Assembly: GCA_002704915.1 (NCBI GenBank)
Contig: PAIP01000034.1
Location: 131,827 to 195,826 of the forward strand
DNA length: 64,000 nt
From: Parvularcula sp.
GTDB taxonomy: Bacteria > Pseudomonadota > Alphaproteobacteria > Caulobacterales > Parvularculaceae
Direction: 5' to 3'
Every line of letters starts with the position of its first letter. Position 1 is the first letter of the stretch. The notes beneath the pieces are model-generated. The model was given only the letters and a program-made list of their open reading frames with translations. It did no database searches and was not told the origin of the DNA. Below are positions 18,593 to 26,886 of the stretch, piece after piece. The position numbers and the translations under genes were made by a program.

Positions 18593-20377
18593 ATGACCAC
18601 CTATAATGCGCCCCTCAAAGACATGCAGTTTGTCCTCAATGACGTTCTGCAGATCTCGAAATATTCGAACCTGCCCGGTTTTTCAGAGGCGAGCGAGGAT
18701 GTGGTAGAGGCGATCCTGGAAGAGGGCGCGAAGATGGCGTCCAACGTCCTGCATCCGATCAATCATTCCGGCGACAAGGAAGGCTGCACCCGGCATGAGG
18801 ACGGATCGGTGACGACGCCCAAAGGCTTCAAGGAAGCCTATGAGATCTACAAGCAAGGCGGCTGGCAGGGGCTGTCTTTCGATCCTGAATATGGCGGCCA
18901 GGGACTGCCTTACATTCTTGCGGTGGCGGTTTCGGAAATGGTCTCGGCGGCGAATATGGCGTTCGGCATGTATCCGGGGCTCGCCCGCGGCGCCGCAGAT
19001 GCAATTTACGCCCATGGCACGGACGAGCAGAAACAGAAATACCTGCCCAATATGATCGCCGGCGAATGGGGCGGCACCATGAATCTGACCGAGCCCCATT
19101 GCGGCACGGATCTCGGCCTTCTGAAATCGAAAGCGGTTCCGCAAGGCGATGGCAGCTACAAGATTTCGGGCCAGAAGATTTTCATCTCCGCCGGCGAGCA
19201 CGACCTCACCGAGCAGATTATTCACCTGGTGCTGGCGCGCATCGAAGGCGCGCCGGAAGGGGTCAAAGGCATCTCGCTGTTCATCGTGCCGAAATTCCTT
19301 GTGAACGAAGACGGATCGCTTGGCGAGCGCAATGGCGTGACCTGCGGCTCCATCGAAGAAAAGATGGGCATTCACGCAAACTCCACATGCGTGCTGAATT
19401 ACGACGACGCAGTAGGCTATCTTCTCGGCGAGGAACATAAGGGCCTGCGCGCTATGTTCACCATGATGAACGAAGCGCGTCTCGGCGTCGGCCTTCAGGG
19501 CATGGCGATTTCCGAAGTCGCCTATCAGAATGGCGCCGCCTACGCCAAGGACCGGCTTCAGGGTCGCGCGCTGACTGGCGCAAAAGAGCCCGAGAAACCG
19601 GCCGACCCCATCATCGTACATCCGGATGTGCGCAGGATGCTCATGGATCACAAAGCCTTCACCGAAGGCGCGCGGGCCTGGATGTACTGGTCTGCGCTTT
19701 GGGGCGACCTCCACACCAAGGCGGAGGATGAAGGCACCCGTCAAAAGGCTGACGACTATATGGGCCTCATGACGCCGGTCCTGAAATCCTATCTCACCGA
19801 CCGCGGGTACTGGCACGCCACGAACGCGCAGCAGGTGCTGGGCGGTCATGGCTACATTCAGGAATGGGGCATGGAACAATTTGTGCGCGATGCGCGCATC
19901 GCCATGATCTATGAAGGCGCGAACGGCATTCAGGCCCTCGACCTTGTGGGCCGCAAGCTGCCGAAAGACGGCGGCCGGGCGATGATGACGTTCTTCGCCG
20001 ACATCGATGAATTCGTGAAAGACAATGAAGGCAATGAAGAGCTGAAGCCGTTCCTCGAAGGGCTTACCTCGGCGAAGGCCGATCTCACCGAAGCGACGCA
20101 ATGGTTCATGGCGAACGCCATGCAGAACCCGAACAATGCAGGCGCCAGCTCCATGGATTATCTCTGCCTGACCGCACTGACCTGCCTCGCCTTTGCCTGG
20201 GCGATGTCGGCGAAGGCCGCCATGGAAAAAGCGGATTCGGGCGACGACTTTTATAAGAACAAGCTCATTACGGGGAGATATTTCCTCGATCGCGTGCTGC
20301 CGGAGAAGTCAGCGCATCTCGCGAAAATCAAATCGGGCTCTGAAACGATGATGGCGCTCGCCGCGGAGGCGTTTTAG
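18593..20377 (+). CDS. Acyl-CoA dehydrogenase, DmdC/large FadE-like type
   Basis: A 594-residue flavoprotein, longer than classical acyl-CoA dehydrogenases because it carries an N-terminal extension (residues 1-40, starting YNAPLKDMQFVLNDVL) and a helical C-terminal domain (about 465-590). These mark the subfamily that includes 3-methylmercaptopropionyl-CoA dehydrogenase (DmdC) and several long-chain enzymes. Core motifs are MNLTEPHCGTDLG, KIFISAGEHD and the active-site region ARIAMIYEGANGIQALDLVG with probable catalytic base Glu441. It acts in the cytosol in beta-oxidation or related acyl-CoA oxidation. The substrate is not settled; no dmdB or dmdD gene is next to it, so a DMSP role is not claimed. 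Confidence 0.9.
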   Translation: MTTYNAPLKDMQFVLNDVLQISKYSNLPGFSEASEDVVEAILEEGAKMASNVLHPINHSGDKEGCTRHEDGSVTTPKGFKEAYEIYKQGGWQGLSFDPEYGGQGLPYILAVAVSEMVSAANMAFGMYPGLARGAADAIYAHGTDEQKQKYLPNMIAGEWGGTMNLTEPHCGTDLGLLKSKAVPQGDGSYKISGQKIFISAGEHDLTEQIIHLVLARIEGAPEGVKGISLFIVPKFLVNEDGSLGERNGVTCGSIEEKMGIHANSTCVLNYDDAVGYLLGEEHKGLRAMFTMMNEARLGVGLQGMAISEVAYQNGAAYAKDRLQGRALTGAKEPEKPADPIIVHPDVRRMLMDHKAFTEGARAWMYWSALWGDLHTKAEDEGTRQKADDYMGLMTPVLKSYLTDRGYWHATNAQQVLGGHGYIQEWGMEQFVRDARIAMIYEGANGIQALDLVGRKLPKDGGRAMMTFFADIDEFVKDNEGNEELKPFLEGLTSAKADLTEATQWFMANAMQNPNNAGASSMDYLCLTALTCLAFAWAMSAKAAMEKADSGDDFYKNKLITGRYFLDRVLPEKSAHLAKIKSGSETMMALAAEAF

Positions 20378-20383
20378 TCTCCG

Positions 20384-20977
20384 GTGAAAATCCTTCTGTT
20401 CGATCTCGGCGGGGTCGTGGTGGATTACCGCGGCCCCGAACGTCTTGCGGCCCTGACAAAGGGCGCCATGTCGCTGGACGAAGCCCGCGAGGCGCTGTCA
20501 ACATCCGTCAATCTTCACGCCTTTGAGCGCGGGGAAATCGCGCCGGCGCTTTTCGCGCACAACGCCGTTGCGGAATGGCGCCTTGAGGTGACGCCGGATT
20601 TTTTCATCGCCGATTTCGAAACCTGGCCCGAGCGTTTCCTGCCGGATGCGCCGGATATCATCCGTTCCCTGAATGACCGGTTCCGGCTCGCCTGCCTGTC
20701 GAATATCAACATTCCCCATTGGCGTCAGGCCAAGGCGCTTGGATTGCCGCCCCTGTTTGAGCAGGCGTTTCTCTCGCATGAGATGGGCGCGCGCAAACCG
20801 GAGCCGGATATTTATCAGCGGGTGATTAACAGGCTTGGCGTTGACGCCGATGACATTTGCTTTTTTGACGATTCCAGAAGCAATATCGATGCTGCGCTGG
20901 AACATGATTTGAAGGCGTTTCACGTCACGCCCGAAGGCGGAATCGAGCAAGCGTTGAAAGACGCCGGCGTGATTTGA
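20384..20977 (+). CDS. HAD-family hydrolase (YihX-like phosphatase)
   Basis: A 197-residue HAD subfamily IA protein. Motif I is LLFDLGGVVVDY, with the nucleophile Asp but Gly at the usual second Asp position, as in YihX-type sugar phosphatases. Motif II is CLSNIN, motif III Lys lies in GARKPEPDIY, and motif IV is FFDDSRSNIDAA. It probably dephosphorylates a small phosphorylated metabolite in the cytosol. The start is GTG at 20384, six bases after the acyl-CoA dehydrogenase stop, so the two are co-transcribed; the functional link is not obvious. Confidence 0.85.
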   Translation: MKILLFDLGGVVVDYRGPERLAALTKGAMSLDEAREALSTSVNLHAFERGEIAPALFAHNAVAEWRLEVTPDFFIADFETWPERFLPDAPDIIRSLNDRFRLACLSNINIPHWRQAKALGLPPLFEQAFLSHEMGARKPEPDIYQRVINRLGVDADDICFFDDSRSNIDAALEHDLKAFHVTPEGGIEQALKDAGVI

Positions 20978-21024
20978 TGTTTGAGTGTTGCTAACGAATT
21001 TTTCATTCTTCGCAGCAGTAGCGT

Positions 21025-21040
21025 TTAAGGCTTCGTTAAC
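21025..21040 (+). promoter_or_regulatory. CtrA-type box upstream of a small unknown gene
   Basis: TTAA-GGCTTCG-TTAAC (21025-21040) is a full match to the CtrA consensus. It lies about 160 bases before the 63-residue gene at 21201. Between them is a GGGCGG-TTTCGAT-CCGCCC hairpin (about 21072-21090) that may end the upstream transcript. Regulation is inferred. Confidence 0.55.
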
Positions 21041-21200
21041 GGGGCAACGGCATGACATTGCACCAAGCGGGGGGCGGTTTCGATCCGCCCGGCTGATTTA
21101 CTTTCTGTTTACGAAAAATATCAGGATGCGGACGGAACGGCTCTCACAAAGGCGCTGTTGCGAGACTATTAACCATGTCCAAGCGTAAGGAGAAAGAGAA

Positions 21201-21392
21201 ATGCGCAAACCCACTTATAATTTCGAAGTCATGGGCGACAATGGCAAGGTTCTGCGTCGCTGTACGCAGTCCTGTCACAATATTGGCGCGCAGGCGCGGA
21301 CTTTCGACTTGTTGCGGAAAACGCCCGGCGCCGTCGCGGTATTCGGTTTCGAAAGAAGCGGCCGTCATGTCCACGCCGCCTATCGCGACTGA
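21201..21392 (+). CDS. Small conserved-looking hypothetical protein (63 aa)
   Basis: A 63-residue basic soluble protein beginning MRKPTYNFEVMGDNGKVLRR. It has two cysteines (Cys22 and Cys26 in RCTQSCHN) and ends FERSGRHVHAAYRD. Support for being real is an AAGGAGA site seven bases before the ATG, a CtrA-type box 160 bases upstream and its position as a free-standing gene between the HAD and DUF885 genes. I do not recognise the family. The C-x3-C-H arrangement could bind metal but may be chance. Confidence 0.6.
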   Translation: MRKPTYNFEVMGDNGKVLRRCTQSCHNIGAQARTFDLLRKTPGAVAVFGFERSGRHVHAAYRD

Positions 21393-21541
21393 GCGGGAGA
21401 CCGCGAAAGAGCCTTGATGCGAAGCTGAGCCCTTTTTTCCATCGTTTCGGCGCACGGCGATTGCCGCCTCCGCCGAAACCTATAGGATGCGCCGGATTTC
21501 TGGGCGCTTTCCGCCCGGGGCAATGGAAAAAGGGGCGCCAG

Positions 21542-23419
21542 ATGCGTTTAGCTATCGGGTTATTAATGGGAGCGGCGATGCTTGCCGGCTGCGGCGAGCA
21601 GAATACGGCCGTGAAAGAGACACCGGCGGTTGGAACCGCGGCGGGGGAACAAACCGCAGCAAGCGCGGAGGAAATCCAGTCCGAAACCGCGCGGCTCAAT
21701 CAGTGGTTTGACGAAAAATTTGAAGAACAACTCGACTTCAGCCCGATGCAACGCACGTTTCTGGGCGACAAGAAAGATTACGACAAGATCGACGATCTTT
21801 CCGAAGAGGCGCAGGACGAACAGCTTGAATGGCAACGCCAGACGGTCGAGGAGCTGAAAGCGAATTTCGACCGGTCGAAACTGACGCCGGAAGCGCAGAC
21901 CTCCTACGATGTCTGGATCTATCAATATGAACGCGCCGCTTCGGCGGACAAGTTTCGCCGCAACCAATATGTGTTCACGCAGATGCAGGGGCCGCAGGCG
22001 TTTCTCGCCCAGTTCCTGATCGCCTTCCACAAGGTTGATGAGCCGTCCGACATGGAGGCTTACATTTCCCGGATCGGCGGCGGCGCCCGCGCGTTGGGCC
22101 AGCTTCTTGAAACGGCGAAACTGAATGCTGAGGCCGGTTCGCGCCCGCCGCTCTTTGCGTATGAGGGCGTGCTTGAGCAATCCCGCGCCCTGATTACCGG
22201 CGCGCCTTTCGAGGGCGAGGGCGACAGCCCGGTCTGGGCGGACGCCAAGTCGAAGATCGATGGGTTGTTGGAAGCTGGCAAAATCGACCAGGCGAAAGCG
22301 GATGAATTTAAAGAGGCCGCACGCACCGCGCTGATCGAAGAATGGAAACCGGCCTATCAGGAACTCATCGACTGGTTCGAAGAGGACAAGGTCAATGCCG
22401 ATGAAATCGCCACCGGCGTCGGCAAAAACCCCAATGGCGTCGATTATTATGCGGACCGCCTCAAGGCGTCGACGACAACCGACATGACGGCGGACGAGAT
22501 TCACGAGCTCGGCCTGTCGGAAGTCGCGCGCATCAAGGCTGAAATGGAAGCCATTAAGGAGCAGGTGGGTTTCGACGGCACGTTGCAGGAGTTTTTCGTC
22601 TTTGTGCGGGACGACCCGCAATTCTATTACCCGAACACCGATGAAGGGCGTCAGGCCTATATAGACGCCGCGACGGAGCATCTCGATTACATTGGCGGGA
22701 AACTCCCGGACTATTTCGGCATCCTGCCCAAGGCGGACCTTGTCGTGAAACGCGTGGAGCCTTTCCGCGAACAGGACGGCGCCGCGCAGCATTACTTCCC
22801 GGGGACGCCCGACGGCTCGCGTCCCGGTGTTTACTACGCGCACCTCTCCGACATGAGCGCCATGCCGAAGCCGCAGCTCGAAGTGATCGCCTATCACGAA
22901 GGCAATCCCGGCCATCACATGCAGATTTCCATCGCGCAGGAATTGACCAGCGTGCCGAAATTCAGAACCCAGGCCGGCTTTACGGCCTATTCCGAAGGCT
23001 GGGGGCTTTATTCGGAATTGCTGGCGAAAGAGATGGGCGCCTATGAGGACCCCTATTCCGACTTCGGACGTCTGACCACCGAAATCTGGCGCGCCATCCG
23101 TCTCGTTCTCGACACCGGCTTTCACTCAAAAGGCTGGACCGAGGAGGAAGGCGTTCAGTATTTCATGGAAAATTCGCCGGCGGCCGAAGGCCAGATCCGG
23201 TCGGAAGTTCAACGCTACCTCGTCTGGCCGGGCCAGGCGACGGCTTATAAAGTCGGTATGCTGAAAATTCTCGAACTCCGTGAGGAAGCCAAAGCCGAGC
23301 TTGGCGACAAGTTCGATATTCGCGGATTCCATGACACGGTGCTGGGCGGCGGCGCCTTACCGCTCGACATTCTGGAACGCCGGGTCGACGAGTGGGTCGC
23401 CGAACAAAAAGAGGGCTAA
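21542..23419 (+). CDS. DUF885 lipoprotein, putative envelope metallohydrolase
   Basis: A 625-residue protein with a lipobox (MGAAMLAGC, Cys17) and the DUF885 domain over most of its length. The metal-binding signature AYHEGNPGHHMQISIAQEL lies near residue 455-475, with further conserved stretches YFPGTPDGSRPGVYYA before it and TAYSEGWGLYSE after it. DUF885 proteins resemble M32-like or gluzincin peptidases and are thought to be peptidases of the periplasm or outer membrane. The start at 21542 is chosen because it places the signal peptide at the N-terminus; the frame is open 81 bases further. It stands alone and converges on the GNAT gene. Confidence 0.87.
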   Translation: MRLAIGLLMGAAMLAGCGEQNTAVKETPAVGTAAGEQTAASAEEIQSETARLNQWFDEKFEEQLDFSPMQRTFLGDKKDYDKIDDLSEEAQDEQLEWQRQTVEELKANFDRSKLTPEAQTSYDVWIYQYERAASADKFRRNQYVFTQMQGPQAFLAQFLIAFHKVDEPSDMEAYISRIGGGARALGQLLETAKLNAEAGSRPPLFAYEGVLEQSRALITGAPFEGEGDSPVWADAKSKIDGLLEAGKIDQAKADEFKEAARTALIEEWKPAYQELIDWFEEDKVNADEIATGVGKNPNGVDYYADRLKASTTTDMTADEIHELGLSEVARIKAEMEAIKEQVGFDGTLQEFFVFVRDDPQFYYPNTDEGRQAYIDAATEHLDYIGGKLPDYFGILPKADLVVKRVEPFREQDGAAQHYFPGTPDGSRPGVYYAHLSDMSAMPKPQLEVIAYHEGNPGHHMQISIAQELTSVPKFRTQAGFTAYSEGWGLYSELLAKEMGAYEDPYSDFGRLTTEIWRAIRLVLDTGFHSKGWTEEEGVQYFMENSPAAEGQIRSEVQRYLVWPGQATAYKVGMLKILELREEAKAELGDKFDIRGFHDTVLGGGALPLDILERRVDEWVAEQKEG

Positions 23420-23426
23420 AGCCTTC

Positions 23427-23454
23427 GGGCGTCCTTACACGCGCAAGGACGCCC
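23427..23454. terminator. Hairpin between convergent DUF885 and GNAT genes
   Basis: GGGCGTCCTT and AAGGACGCCC form a perfect ten-base-pair stem with an eight-base loop, just after the DUF885 stop and overlapping the last codons of the GNAT gene. No U-run follows on either side, so termination strength is uncertain. Confidence 0.45.
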
Positions 23455-23728
23455 ATTCCGGCCGCCGCTGGAAGAGCTTGTCCACATAAGGACATTTTGG
23501 ATGGATGCGCAGATTGTACTCCTGCGCTTCGGCGACGGCGCGCTCAGTCAGGGTGCGGGCGATGTTTTTGCCACGCGCTTCCGGCGGCGTGTAGGTGTGG
23601 TCGATCACCATTGCATCGTCATCGCGCAGCCAATAGGTGAGTTCCGCTTCTCCGCCGTCAACCTTCGCCCAGAAACGGCCGACGCCGTCTTTTTGATAAT
23701 GTTGGATTTCCAGTGTTTCGTCTGTCAT
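23435..23728 (-). CDS. GNAT-family N-acetyltransferase, YidJ/COG2388 type
   Basis: A 97-residue minimal GNAT protein. The central stretch AMVIDHTYTPPEARGKNIARTLTERAV contains the acetyl-CoA-binding R-G-x-x-x-A-R-T pattern of the short COG2388 group, and the C-terminus reads RIHPKCPYVDKLFQ, also typical (CPYV motif). Substrates of this group are unknown. The start at 23728 (MTDETLEIQH) is chosen because the upstream 43 codons lack family similarity. Its 3' end overlaps a strong hairpin shared with the convergent DUF885 gene. Confidence 0.83.
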   Translation of the reverse strand: MTDETLEIQHYQKDGVGRFWAKVDGGEAELTYWLRDDDAMVIDHTYTPPEARGKNIARTLTERAVAEAQEYNLRIHPKCPYVDKLFQRRPEWASLRV

Positions 23729-23799
23729 GGCTGTGCTCCGCGAAAGGTTCAAAAAGCATACACAGTTAACAGACAGCGCGCGAGACGGTCCGGTTCCGG

Positions 23800-24216
23800 T
23801 TAAGATCGTTTGATGGGCAGGCTCGCGGGATCGAGGTCTTTTAATTCGCACTCCCATACAGTGATCACTCGCCAGCCAAGCTTTTCGAGTTCTTTTGCGT
23901 TCTTTTTATCCCGCGCTTTGTTGCGGGCGATTTTCTCTTTCCAGTAATCGGCGTTCTGTTTCGGCTGCCGGTTTCCGCGCTTGCACCGATGACCATGCCA
24001 GAAACAGCCATGGACAAAGACAACGGTTTTATGTTTCGGAAAAACGAGGTCCGGCTTTCCCGGCAAATCCTTCACATTCAGCCGGTAGCGAAAGCCGAGC
24101 GCATGCAGCTTTTTGCGTAAAGCCACTTCCGGCTTGGTGTCGCGCCCCTTGACGGGCCGCATGACTTCCGAGCGCTTTTCTTTCGTGAAAACGTCGGTGG
24201 ACTTTGTTTTCGTCAC
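23800..24216 (-). CDS. vsr: Very short patch repair (Vsr) mismatch endonuclease
   Basis: A 138-residue endonuclease of the Vsr family. Key regions are RSEVMRPVKGRDTKPEVALR at the N-terminus, GKPDLVFPKHK with the catalytic Asp, VVFVHGCFWHGHRC with the His and zinc-ligand residues, and YWKEKIARNKARDKKN. Vsr nicks beside T:G mismatches that arise when 5-methylcytosine deaminates, so it normally partners a cytosine-5 methyltransferase. That partner is immediately upstream: the GTG start overlaps the methyltransferase TGA (GTGA), giving translational coupling. Confidence 0.92.
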   Translation of the reverse strand: MTKTKSTDVFTKEKRSEVMRPVKGRDTKPEVALRKKLHALGFRYRLNVKDLPGKPDLVFPKHKTVVFVHGCFWHGHRCKRGNRQPKQNADYWKEKIARNKARDKKNAKELEKLGWRVITVWECELKDLDPASLPIKRS

Positions 24217-25349
24217 GCCGCTCTGCGCGCTTTGGCGCCAGCAAGCGCAGGCTCGAACACCGTCTCGGCAAGCCAGCGCACCACGGGAACGGCGACGCCG
24301 TCGCCGCAGAGCTTCAGGGCCGCGTTCGTGCTTTGCGGGAGGATGTACTCTTCGGGCAATCCCATGAGCCGGGCCGCCTCGCGCGGCGAAAGAAGACGTG
24401 AGCGAACGTCGCTATTTTCGATGGCGAAGACGATCTGGCGCGACGAACCACCCGCAGGCGTTCTCAAACAGCCTGCAAGTCCGTCAAAGCGGGCCTCGAC
24501 GCGCTGAACCGGTTCGCCGTTTTCAATGCGGGTTCTGCGAAAGGCCGCTCCGGCGCGGCGCGCGCCATGTTTGACGATATTGTCGAGGCGGGCGCGCTGA
24601 TGCGGCGCCATCATCGCGATGAGCTTCTCGGTCTGTTCGCGAGAATGCCAGTCCGGCGCATCCCAGTCGATGATGTCGGAGAGGCGTGCATTGCGCGAAA
24701 GCCGCGGTGCGGCGCCGAGCCAGAACCATTGCGCTTTCGCTGTTTTCGAAAGTTGAGCTTGTGCGGCCGCCAGCGCGGTCGGCGCTGTATCTTCAGAGAA
24801 CGGGGACGCAGCCTTCGGCGGCGTCAGGCCCGGCGCAAATCCCAGAATGAACAGCCGCGGCCGCGATTGCGGCGTGAAATGTTTCGCATCGAGCGTCGCT
24901 GCTGTGACGGCGTAACCGGCTTCCGCCATCAATTCGATCACACAGGCGAAATCGCGCCCGCCATTGGAGGTGAGCAGCCCTGAGACATTTTCGATGGCGA
25001 TGATGCGCGGCGCGCGGCGTTCGGCGATCAGCGCTTCAATCAGCGACCAGAAAGGGAAAAACGCGCCGGAGCGCCGGGCGCTCATGCCGCCGCGCGCGCC
25101 GGCGAGGGACAGATCCTGACAGGGAAAGGAGCCCCAAACGAGGTCAACTCTCTCGCGCGGCAGATCGCTGCCGGAGATTTGCGCAATATCCCCCTCGATC
25201 AGATCGTCGCCGCCGAAATTGGTGCGATAGGATGCGCATTTTTGCGGGTCGAGATCATTGGCGAGAAGGCAGCGCCACGCGTCGCCTAATCCCAGACGCG
25301 CCATGCCGCCGCCGGCGAAGAATTCAAGAAAGGTTTTTTTCGAACTCAT
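24213..25349 (-). CDS. DNA (cytosine-5-)-methyltransferase
   Basis: A 378-residue C5-cytosine methyltransferase with ordered motifs: I LEFFAGGGMARLGL (7-20), IV GSFPCQDLS with catalytic Cys77, VI ENVSG (120-124), VIII QSRPRLFILG, IX SPREAARLMGLPEE and X GDGVAVPV. The target-recognition region between VIII and IX is short, and the sequence specificity cannot be read from it. The start at 25349 (MSSKKTFLEF) is a compromise; in-frame starts 30-39 bases upstream are equally possible because no clear ribosome site is present. It is coupled to vsr. No restriction endonuclease gene is adjacent, so the pair looks like an orphan methylation and repair unit. Confidence 0.88.
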   Translation of the reverse strand: MSSKKTFLEFFAGGGMARLGLGDAWRCLLANDLDPQKCASYRTNFGGDDLIEGDIAQISGSDLPRERVDLVWGSFPCQDLSLAGARGGMSARRSGAFFPFWSLIEALIAERRAPRIIAIENVSGLLTSNGGRDFACVIELMAEAGYAVTAATLDAKHFTPQSRPRLFILGFAPGLTPPKAASPFSEDTAPTALAAAQAQLSKTAKAQWFWLGAAPRLSRNARLSDIIDWDAPDWHSREQTEKLIAMMAPHQRARLDNIVKHGARRAGAAFRRTRIENGEPVQRVEARFDGLAGCLRTPAGGSSRQIVFAIENSDVRSRLLSPREAARLMGLPEEYILPQSTNAALKLCGDGVAVPVVRWLAETVFEPALAGAKARRAA

Positions 25350-25560
25350 CTTGTGTGATGTTATCTTTATCCGCCGCATTCTCGCCATATTCCAACAGAG
25401 CTGCGCGAGACCGCCTTATTTGCGTCACGATTGCCGCGTTTCCGCCTCAATTCAAGCGACGAATATCAGTCTCGTGAACATCTTTACATTGACCCCACAT
25501 GCCGCGTCACGCAAAGTATGAATGGGCGCTAAGGGGGCTCGCTTTCCAAAGGAGAGGCGA

Positions 25561-26721
25561 ATGCCCTGGATGGGAATCAAACCGTTTCCGGTTTTAAAAA
25601 CTGCGGCGGTCGTGATCGCCACGACTGTTGGGCTCGCTTTCGCGGCGCCTGCGTCCGCAGCGCAAAAAACAACAACAATCGCCGCCGGGGTTTCGCCGGC
25701 GCCGGTGCAACTCGCCATGCTTGAAGATCGTGACCGCAATCGCGGAGAACGGTCCGGCCGCCGCGGCGGCGAGCGTTCGCGCGGAGACCGTTCTTCAGAG
25801 CGGCGGGCGCGCGTCAGAGGCGATGAACGGCGCGAACAATATCGAAATCGCAGCAACGATCGGAGATCGGGCCAACGCAGCGGCGAGCGCCGCCGGTCCG
25901 CTAACGCCAATGACCGGCGCAGCGGAGAGCGCCGCAGCGGAGACCGTCGCGCCGGCAATAATGATCGTCAGCGCCGCGCCGGGGGCAATGACGGCAGCCG
26001 TCGCGCCGCAGGCAATGACAATCGACGCCGTGCAGCCGGAGACGACAGCCGTCGGGGCCGCAGTGACGGCGTGCAGCGCCGGCAGCGCACCGCGGACAAT
26101 TCCGGCGGGCGGCGCGACGGCGCGCGGGACGGTCGGCGAGACGGCTCCCGGGACGGCGGACGCGATGGACGCCGGGACGGTTATCGCGACCGGCGCCGGG
26201 ATAGCGATCATCGTTCAGGCCGGGGCGACCGCAGACATGACAGCGGCAGAAAATATCGGGACGGGCGCCGCGACGGCTATCGGGACGGCCGGCGGGACGG
26301 TCGCCGTGACGGCTATCGCAATGGCCGCCGCGACCAACGCTATGCGGACCGCCGTTATCGGGACCGCGGTCATGGCGCGCGCCGTTACAAACAGCGCCGT
26401 CACGGCTCATACCGCCATCCGTCAGTACGCTATGGCGGCAAACGCTATCGTCACGGACATGGGCCGCGCCGCGGGCACGGCTACTGGTGTTCCCACCACA
26501 ATATTTTCCATTACCACAGAGGATACGATCCCTTTGGCTGGCTTTATGTGAGCTTCGGCTGGGATCTTTATTCCTGGGATTACATCGGCAATTGCGATGT
26601 GGTCTCACAGACCTTTTATCGCGGCCGCCGCCGCTATGAGGAGGTTGCGCTTCTTTGCTACGACGCCTGGGGCTTCGGCTATATCAAGCCCGGCAGCCGG
26701 CGGGTTTATCGAAGCTACTAA
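25561..26721 (+). CDS. Secreted Arg/Asp/Gly-repeat protein of unknown function
   Basis: A 386-residue exported protein. Residues 1-33 form a signal peptide ending ASA-A. Residues about 55-320 are extremely basic low-complexity sequence built on repeats such as RRDGYRDGRRDG, RRSGERR and NDRRSGER, with Arg the dominant residue and Asp and Gly next. A His/Tyr/Arg-rich transition leads to a distinct aromatic C-terminal domain (about 320-386) holding HGYWCSHHNIFHYH, FGWLYVSFGWDLYSW, three cysteines and ending RRVYRSY. The start at 25561 has a GGAGAGG site four bases upstream. I do not recognise the family. Charge suggests binding to polyanions such as nucleic acid, LPS or cell-wall acids. A strong terminator follows at 26739. 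Confidence 0.78.
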   Translation: MPWMGIKPFPVLKTAAVVIATTVGLAFAAPASAAQKTTTIAAGVSPAPVQLAMLEDRDRNRGERSGRRGGERSRGDRSSERRARVRGDERREQYRNRSNDRRSGQRSGERRRSANANDRRSGERRSGDRRAGNNDRQRRAGGNDGSRRAAGNDNRRRAAGDDSRRGRSDGVQRRQRTADNSGGRRDGARDGRRDGSRDGGRDGRRDGYRDRRRDSDHRSGRGDRRHDSGRKYRDGRRDGYRDGRRDGRRDGYRNGRRDQRYADRRYRDRGHGARRYKQRRHGSYRHPSVRYGGKRYRHGHGPRRGHGYWCSHHNIFHYHRGYDPFGWLYVSFGWDLYSWDYIGNCDVVSQTFYRGRRRYEEVALLCYDAWGFGYIKPGSRRVYRSY

Positions 26722-26738
26722 CTTATCGATTCGGTCTG

Positions 26739-26772
26739 AAACGGGCGCTCTGTCAGGGGCGCCCGTTTCTTT
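26739..26772 (+). terminator. Intrinsic terminator of the RDG-repeat gene
   Basis: AAACGGGCGC and GCGCCCGTTT form a perfect ten-base-pair stem with a ten-base loop, followed by CTTTATT, 18 bases after the RDG-repeat gene stop. Confidence 0.85.
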
Positions 26773-26886
26773 ATTGGCGGACCGCCACGCGGCTGATTCG
26801 TCCGCATTGACCGCGCGCCCCGACTCTGTGGACAAGAACCGGTCATTTAACCCTTTTCTTTTACGCGCTGCGCAAGACCGCCCGTC

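Noticed and set aside
18683-20101. Long open frame (472 codons) on the reverse strand of the acyl-CoA dehydrogenase
   Set aside because: The forward frame carries all expected dehydrogenase motifs; the reverse reading is His/Arg-rich without domains.
21066-21092. tRNA T-arm-like sequence (GGCGG-TTTCGAT-CCGCC)
   Set aside because: No acceptor, D or anticodon arm can be formed around it; it is better explained as an intergenic hairpin.
21563-23125. Long open frame (520 codons) on the reverse strand of the DUF885 gene
   Set aside because: It is antisense to a clear lipoprotein gene, has no recognisable family motif, and is a typical by-product of GC-rich codon use.
23800-25388. Dcm-Vsr region considered as a defence island with the MmeI-like enzyme
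   Set aside because: The MmeI-like gene is more than 3 kb away with unrelated genes and a GST between; no other defence genes are present.
25730-26470. Repetitive DNA in the RDG gene considered as a CRISPR array or tandem satellite
   Set aside because: Repeats are short, codon-phased and degenerate, with no constant repeat and unique spacers; they encode the Arg-rich region.
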